From JACJXF01 sp964349045 (lineage in GTDB: Bacteria; Bacteroidota; Bacteroidia; Bacteroidales; GCA-2748055), in NCBI GenBank assembly GCA_964349045.1, contig CAYGFI010000028.1, forward strand, positions 1 to 36,741: a stretch of DNA of 36,741 bases, read 5' to 3'. Below the pieces are notes generated by a model. The model was not told the origin of the DNA and did no database searches. It saw nothing but the letters and a program-made list of their open reading frames with translations. This document shows positions 31,915-36,741 of this stretch, in pieces. Numbering within the stretch: the first letter of the stretch is position 1; each line of letters opens with the position of its first letter. Both the position numbers and the translations under genes were made by a program.

Positions 31915-33192
31915 ATGAAAAACATTCTGATACTATTTCTTCTATGTTCTCAGACAGTTCATCTTTCTTCCCAGGTTGAGTTTTCAAAATGGTTCACTGA
32001 TGGGAGCCTGCGGGTTGATTATATTCTGGCAGGAAATCATTCCGGCTCTGAAGTATACCTTCAAACCCTGAAAAAAGAACCCTATTGGGGCGGTTCCAGG
32101 TCCACTCTTATTGATAATCTTGAATATGGGGAATACATTTGTAAAGTTTACACGGAAGAAAGTTCAGAGTTAATTTATAGCAGGGGATTTTCAACACTTT
32201 TCCAGGAATGGCAGACAACCCCTGAAGCTTCTCAAATAAAAAAAGGTTTTTATCAGAGTACCAATATCCCTTTTCCAAAACAACAGGTCCGGTTGGAAAT
32301 TTATGAAAGGGACCAGAAAGGTGAATTTGCCAAAAAAATTTCTGTCAGGGTTGATCCTGCAGATTATTTTATACAACCTTCATCCGGATTAAATTACCTG
32401 GTTGATAAAATCAGGGTTTCCGGAGATACGGATCATTGCGTGGATATTGCCTTTATCCCGGAAGGCTATACCAGGAACCAGATGGGGAAATTTAAAAAGG
32501 ATATTTTACGCCTTACCGATTCACTTTTTACTGTTAGACCATATTCTGCCTATCGTAATAAATTTAACCTGTACGCTATTCTGGCTCCTTCAGATGATGA
32601 GGGTGCAGATGTACCCGGAGCTGGTATCTGGAAAAACACTCTGGTAAATTCCAGTTTTTATACTTTCGATAGTGAGCGATATCTGACTACGCTCGATTAC
32701 TGGAAAGTGAAGGATGTGGCTGCTCTGGCCCCCTATGATCAGATTTATATCCTCGTAAACACTGAAAAATATGGTGGCGGGGGCGTTTATAATCATTACA
32801 ATCTTACTTCTTCTGATAACGAATTGTCGTCACAGGTTTTTATTCATGAATTCGGACATGGATTCGCCGGTCTCGGTGATGAATATTATACTTCCGATGT
32901 CTCCTATTCCGATTTTTACTCCCCCGAAATAGAACCCTGGGAACCCAACCTTACAACTCTTGTAAATTTTTCAACAAAATGGAAAGATATGCTTAACCCG
33001 GAGACTCCGGTGCCTACCCCTTCAACCTCTGAATATACCGGTATCACGGGTGTGTTCGAAGGGGGAGGTTATGTTGCACAAGGAGTTTACAGGCCGGCTT
33101 TCGATTGCCGGATGAAAAGCAACACTCCTGCAGGTTTTTGTAAGGTTTGTGAACAGGCAATTGAAAAGATGATACTTTTTATATGCCAATAG
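31915..33192 (+). CDS. secreted M64 (IgA peptidase family) metallopeptidase
   Basis: The 425-residue protein has a signal peptide (about 1-18), an N-terminal beta-rich M64_N-like region (about 20-160) and a peptidase M64 domain. The zinc site is HEFGHGFAGLGDEY: His311, catalytic Glu312, His315 and the likely third ligand Asp322. The start of the domain, VDIAFIPEGYTRNQMGKF, is typical of the family. The founding member is the IgA protease of Clostridium ramosum, but most Bacteroidota homologues have unknown substrates. A sigma factor gene follows 126 bp downstream on the same strand, with its own promoter. Confidence 0.88.
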   Translation: MKNILILFLLCSQTVHLSSQVEFSKWFTDGSLRVDYILAGNHSGSEVYLQTLKKEPYWGGSRSTLIDNLEYGEYICKVYTEESSELIYSRGFSTLFQEWQTTPEASQIKKGFYQSTNIPFPKQQVRLEIYERDQKGEFAKKISVRVDPADYFIQPSSGLNYLVDKIRVSGDTDHCVDIAFIPEGYTRNQMGKFKKDILRLTDSLFTVRPYSAYRNKFNLYAILAPSDDEGADVPGAGIWKNTLVNSSFYTFDSERYLTTLDYWKVKDVAALAPYDQIYILVNTEKYGGGGVYNHYNLTSSDNELSSQVFIHEFGHGFAGLGDEYYTSDVSYSDFYSPEIEPWEPNLTTLVNFSTKWKDMLNPETPVPTPSTSEYTGITGVFEGGGYVAQGVYRPAFDCRMKSNTPAGFCKVCEQAIEKMILFICQ

Positions 33193-33256
33193 ACTTGCCC
33201 GATAGCCTGATAACGTCATGATCATTTCTATCTGCTTTTATTGACAAATGTCACAA

Positions 33257-33290
33257 TTTGTAATTCAGATTCATTTTTTTTTTAGTTTTG
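33257..33290 (+). promoter_or_regulatory. Bacteroidota-type promoter of the sigma-70 family gene
   Basis: TTTG at 33257-33260, a 22-base spacer and TAGTTTTG at 33283-33290, a perfect match to TAnnTTTG. The spacer is within the 17-23 range described for Flavobacterium promoters. Transcription from about 33297 gives a short leader to the GTG at 33319. Confidence 0.6.
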
Positions 33291-33318
33291 AACTATCTAT
33301 GATTATATAATAATAACT

Positions 33319-33888
33319 GTGAACCGCTATTCTTCGCAAGAATTAATAAAAGGAATCCGAAAACGTGAAAATACGGTTTTAACATATATATATAACAAAT
33401 ATTTCCAGTCGGTTCTGCACTTTGTAATGAATAATAACGGAACCACTGAAGATGCTAAAGATACCTTTCAGGAATCCATGATTGTTGTTTTTCAAAATAT
33501 ACGGAAGGATAGAGACTTTAAGCTGGATTGTAGTCTGCAGACCTATATTTATTCAGTTGCAAGGATAATTTGGATTAAGCATCTGAATAAGACGAAAACC
33601 AATATAGTGCAACTCAATGAAAATGATGAATATATTGAATTTGAAGAACCTCAGCCTTTCCAGGAACATGATTTCGGCTATGCCCTCTACCAGAGAGTGT
33701 TTCTCGAACTCCCGGATGATTGTAAAACAATTTTAAAATGGTCTAATCAGGGATTAAGCCATAAGGAAATAGCTTCAAAAATGGGTTTTAAAAGCGAAAA
33801 TTATATCACCAAACGCAAACACTACTGTAAAGAATACCTGATAAAACTAATCAGGGAAAATCCTGATTTTCATTCCGATAAAATGTAG
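33319..33888 (+). CDS. sigma-70 family RNA polymerase sigma factor paired with a CHAT protein
   Basis: The 189-residue protein begins at GTG, placed 29 bp after a promoter. Region 2 (about 10-90) includes YIYNKYFQSVLHFV, GTTEDAKDTFQESMIVVFQNI and LQTYIYSVARIIWIKHL. Region 4 (about 115-175) has LPDDCKTILKWSNQGLSHKEIASKMGFKSENYITKRKHYCKEYL. It lacks a region 3, as in ECF-type factors. The stop is 4 bp from that of the convergent TPR-CHAT gene. No anti-sigma factor is adjacent, so regulation by its neighbour is possible but unshown. Confidence 0.9.
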   Translation: MNRYSSQELIKGIRKRENTVLTYIYNKYFQSVLHFVMNNNGTTEDAKDTFQESMIVVFQNIRKDRDFKLDCSLQTYIYSVARIIWIKHLNKTKTNIVQLNENDEYIEFEEPQPFQEHDFGYALYQRVFLELPDDCKTILKWSNQGLSHKEIASKMGFKSENYITKRKHYCKEYLIKLIRENPDFHSDKM

Positions 33889-33892
33889 CGAT

Positions 33893-36706
33893 TCAGGCAG
33901 TATTCTTTTTATGAAGTTTCTCCTCTTTCTTATACTTTTTATAATATATCCTGAGGAATCCAAGCGGTAATAGTAACAGAAATGCGCTAAAAGCTGCCAT
34001 ATCCTTTCTGAAAGGGTATATTGGTGAGGAATCTCCTATAACTACATAAGATGCCCAGAAAAATGGATTGGAACGCAATTCATCTGCACCAGCCAGAAAA
34101 TTCAGTTTCGACTCTCTCAGGGCCTCCGGTTTTGTGCGGTGTTGTACAAGATATTTGTAAAAATCCGTCATTACCAGTACGCTCGACAGATCTCCAACTT
34201 CCCACAGGGTCATTAAAATGGATGGACAACCGGCATAGGCGAATCCCCGGGCAAGACTCTGTACCCCTTCTCCCGGCTGTATTTTGCCATAACCACTGGA
34301 ACAGGAGGAGAGTACCGTCAGATTTGCATTTAATTTCAGATTGTAAATCTCATAGGTATGCAACAAACCGTCCTCTTCTCCATCGGGAACCTGGGTAAAA
34401 ACCAGCTTGGAAAGCATAGGATCATTATTGTCGATCTTAGTGTGCATGGCCAGGTGAAGGATCCGGTATCTTCCGGCCATTTCCTTAAAGACCGACTCCC
34501 TGGCGTCTATGTTATAATAGGCATCGGTTTTATGGATCTCCGAAATATTATTAACTTCAATCGTTACTCCGGGCAGGAATACCAGGTCAAGGAATTCCTG
34601 GTTACGTAATAAGGTATTTGGATCATTCCCCTTATTTTGACTGGAATAAACCGGTGCAAAGGCAAGTATAGACTCACTGGGGATTCTTACGTGCTGCAGA
34701 GGATTAAAATGTATGGTGGAAGAGTAGGAGTAACCAACGGAATATTCTTTAACCAGGTAAGGGATATGGCGGTAATCGGGCTTACCTTCGGGAACTTTGG
34801 CTGTCAGTAAAGCATCAAACGGAAGGTAGGAAATAGCCCCATCGGGTATCACGATCAGGTTTACTCCATTCAACTGGTCTTTAATGGGATCAATAACAAT
34901 GTTATACAGTTCATGAGCCAGGTCAATATACCTGTTATAAGTCATGGTTACATTATTAGAAAAATTCTGGGAAGTTATCAGGTTTAAAAACTCGATGCAT
35001 TGGTCTTCAAATCCGGGTTGCAGGTTTACGCGGGCGGCAGATATTTTATCGCGGCTTGCCGTGTAAATGATCAGCATAGAATCCATGTATGCGTATTCGA
35101 CCAGTACGGTATTCTTTTCTATCTTTTTCTGAATATCGTATAAATCGGTTACTTCTTCATCAAACTTCAGTCGATAATACTCCGGGTAATCTCTTTCGAG
35201 ATTACGTAATAGTTTTGAATACTCCTGGTTCGTGAAAAAGAGCTGGTCCTCCCAACTGGAAATTTTAACCCGGTCGGGTTCTGCTTGTTGTTTTTCATTA
35301 TAAAGAAGCTCATCATATAAAGAAAGCTGACGGTTAAGCTCGCTTTCCTGCTTTCTGATTTTCTCCGGAACATCGCCGAAATCCATGGCTTTCTGATTCC
35401 GCATGGCCGAAAGAAGGGTAAAAGCCCTGCCCTTTTCGTTCACCTCAAAGGCCAGGTTCAGGTATTGTTGATCCTGAGTCCGGGCATATTGTTCCAAAGC
35501 TACATACTGAGCAAGGTTGAAGGAAGATCTTTCTTTTTTTGAAATCAGAAACTGGCTCTGGTCGGAAGTGATCCGGTAACGCATTTTTTGAACGGTATTG
35601 ACACTCCTTAAGCAGTTTTTTAGACTGATACTGAGGTAGGAGGTATCATTAACTGCCTTTGAATATTTGTACAGCACTTCGGCTTTATTTCTAATAAGAG
35701 AAATATTTTGAACCTCTTCGTAGGTGGATGCAAGAGGGGGATTATATTTTATATCGTGATTATTAAATCCCGGGTATGAATAGATTAATCCTTTCTGGTA
35801 GATATCCAGCGCTTTTTCAGTCATATTCTTTAAATCGTAACAATTGGCCAGGTTGTTATAAATCATTATATAATTTGATTTTGTGAAGCTTGTTAAATCA
35901 GAATTCTTTTCCAGAAATTGATAAATTTCGATTGCCTCATCAATTTTATTGTGATTAATATACAGGTAATTGGCGTAAGCCAGTAATAATCTCATTCTGA
36001 AATCTTGTGGTAAATTTGATTCTATAAGTTGTTTATATAATTCATCAGCTTTTTGATTTTCCTTAGAAAAGGAATATATACTAAATATTCTTAGGCTAAT
36101 TTCATAACTTTCAATTTTTGACAACTGTTTTATTGTTTCAAGATTCTTTAGGTAAAGAAGAGCTTCAGAGTGTCGGTTAAGTAAAAATAGGGTAGAACTT
36201 TTGTTAAAATAAATTATTTTTAGTTCTTCAAAATTGAAAGATGTATCATTTAATAAGGTTTTTTCTGCCTGGTTCAAATAGTCAAGTGATGAAGTTAAAT
36301 CATTTATATTTCTAAGTAAAACTCCTTTATTCAATAGTTTTTGTTGGATGTTTTGATTATTGCTGTAATCAGCAAATTGTAATGCTTTATCGAAATACAA
36401 GAGCGATTCATCAAATTTCCAGATTAAACCTAATAATTCCGCATAATTTCCATAAACATTGGCGAGCCGGAAGGTGTCATCAGGGGCATAGGTTTCTTTT
36501 AACCGGACCACCTCCCGGTAGAGTTTCTCTGCAGATTCGTATCTTCCAAGGGCTCTTTCCTCAAGGGATTTGAGATGAATTGCTTTCATTATGGAATCGG
36601 CCTGGACCCGGGTGGTGTCGTTAGGTGCACTGGTAAAATGATCCATTCCGGCAACCCGGCCGAAAAATAAGAGAAAAATGACGAAATATGGGATCCTTTT
36701 TATCAT
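33893..36706 (-). CDS. TPR-CHAT domain protein, membrane anchored
   Basis: The 937-residue protein has a signal peptide or anchor (about 1-20), TPR-like helical repeats (about 35-370), a charged helical linker (QESELNRQLSLYDELLYNEKQQAEPDR), and a C-terminal CHAT domain (about 600-890). The caspase-type dyad is visible: His755 in HLAMHTK and Cys802 in VLSSCSSG, 47 residues apart. One membrane helix (about 906-924) and a basic tail end the protein. The layout puts TPRs and CHAT outside the cytoplasm. CHAT proteins are cysteine peptidases acting in signalling or cell death. DNA of the TPR part is much more AT-rich than the CHAT part. It is convergent with a sigma factor gene. Confidence 0.92.
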   Translation of the reverse strand: MIKRIPYFVIFLLFFGRVAGMDHFTSAPNDTTRVQADSIMKAIHLKSLEERALGRYESAEKLYREVVRLKETYAPDDTFRLANVYGNYAELLGLIWKFDESLLYFDKALQFADYSNNQNIQQKLLNKGVLLRNINDLTSSLDYLNQAEKTLLNDTSFNFEELKIIYFNKSSTLFLLNRHSEALLYLKNLETIKQLSKIESYEISLRIFSIYSFSKENQKADELYKQLIESNLPQDFRMRLLLAYANYLYINHNKIDEAIEIYQFLEKNSDLTSFTKSNYIMIYNNLANCYDLKNMTEKALDIYQKGLIYSYPGFNNHDIKYNPPLASTYEEVQNISLIRNKAEVLYKYSKAVNDTSYLSISLKNCLRSVNTVQKMRYRITSDQSQFLISKKERSSFNLAQYVALEQYARTQDQQYLNLAFEVNEKGRAFTLLSAMRNQKAMDFGDVPEKIRKQESELNRQLSLYDELLYNEKQQAEPDRVKISSWEDQLFFTNQEYSKLLRNLERDYPEYYRLKFDEEVTDLYDIQKKIEKNTVLVEYAYMDSMLIIYTASRDKISAARVNLQPGFEDQCIEFLNLITSQNFSNNVTMTYNRYIDLAHELYNIVIDPIKDQLNGVNLIVIPDGAISYLPFDALLTAKVPEGKPDYRHIPYLVKEYSVGYSYSSTIHFNPLQHVRIPSESILAFAPVYSSQNKGNDPNTLLRNQEFLDLVFLPGVTIEVNNISEIHKTDAYYNIDARESVFKEMAGRYRILHLAMHTKIDNNDPMLSKLVFTQVPDGEEDGLLHTYEIYNLKLNANLTVLSSCSSGYGKIQPGEGVQSLARGFAYAGCPSILMTLWEVGDLSSVLVMTDFYKYLVQHRTKPEALRESKLNFLAGADELRSNPFFWASYVVIGDSSPIYPFRKDMAAFSAFLLLLPLGFLRIYYKKYKKEEKLHKKNTA

Positions 36707-36741
36707 AAGATCAGTAAAAATCGGAAAAAAAAGATGAAATA

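Noticed and set aside
33893..36706. Craspase-like RNA-guided protease system
   Set aside because: There is no gRAMP/Cas7-11 gene or CRISPR array, and this TPR-CHAT protein has an export signal and a membrane anchor.

Overview
The window looks like chromosomal DNA of a member of the Bacteroidota, probably a Bacteroidales or Marinilabiliales type organism. The case rests on a TonB-dependent receptor paired with a DUF4249 lipoprotein, a GWxTD protein, a PepSY-like protein, many lipoproteins, and promoter candidates of the TAnnTTTG type. Three translation starts are best explained by GTG or TTG codons near a stop or ribosome site. No tRNA, rRNA, CRISPR array, transposase or phage gene was seen. 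Genus-level placement is inference.

Layout. 1-6.6 kb: a beta-propeller lipoprotein, a secreted EEP-family phosphodiesterase, the nitrite-ammonifying pair nrfH-nrfA, a CrcB/DUF190/ICMT-like cluster (fluoride export), and an RlmI-like methyltransferase. This stretch is dotted with short tandem repeats, including a CCTCAA hexamer that occurs at three places, once in frame inside the methyltransferase. 6.5-11.4 kb: the most system-like region. An ECF sigma factor with a coupled PepSY-like protein lies divergent to a strongly translated helical lipoprotein with its own terminator. After it come two L,D-transpeptidases, a one-pass membrane protein and a 43-residue membrane protein. I read this as a sigma-controlled cell-envelope (peptidoglycan cross-linking or anchoring) module. 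11.4-14.8 kb: TrmH-like RNA methyltransferase, MarC, and an AGCS sodium:amino-acid symporter with a large soluble insert.

15-21.3 kb: a GH31 alpha-glycosidase with a PA14 insert in an operon with a TonB receptor and a DUF4249 lipoprotein. 21.3-23.4 kb: a disturbed accessory patch. It holds a very AT-rich lipoprotein gene with its own promoter, flanked by 12-bp direct repeats and followed by an attC-like imperfect palindrome, then several hairpins, a DsrE-like gene and a decayed TrmO-like gene. 23.4-31.7 kb: housekeeping genes (PaiB-like, rlmD, ABC-F ATPase, GWxTD protein, rlmB, Lrp/AsnC regulator, MscM-like channel), interrupted by a palindromic repeat near 25.5 kb and a 9-bp tandem array near 29.8 kb. 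31.9-36.7 kb: a secreted M64 metallopeptidase, a sigma-70 family factor with a good promoter, and a convergent, membrane-anchored TPR-CHAT protease-like protein.

The best candidates for an undescribed system are the sigma/PepSY/lipoprotein/L,D-transpeptidase module and, second, the sigma/TPR-CHAT pair. The cassette-like patch at 21.6-22.7 kb is the best mobile-DNA candidate.
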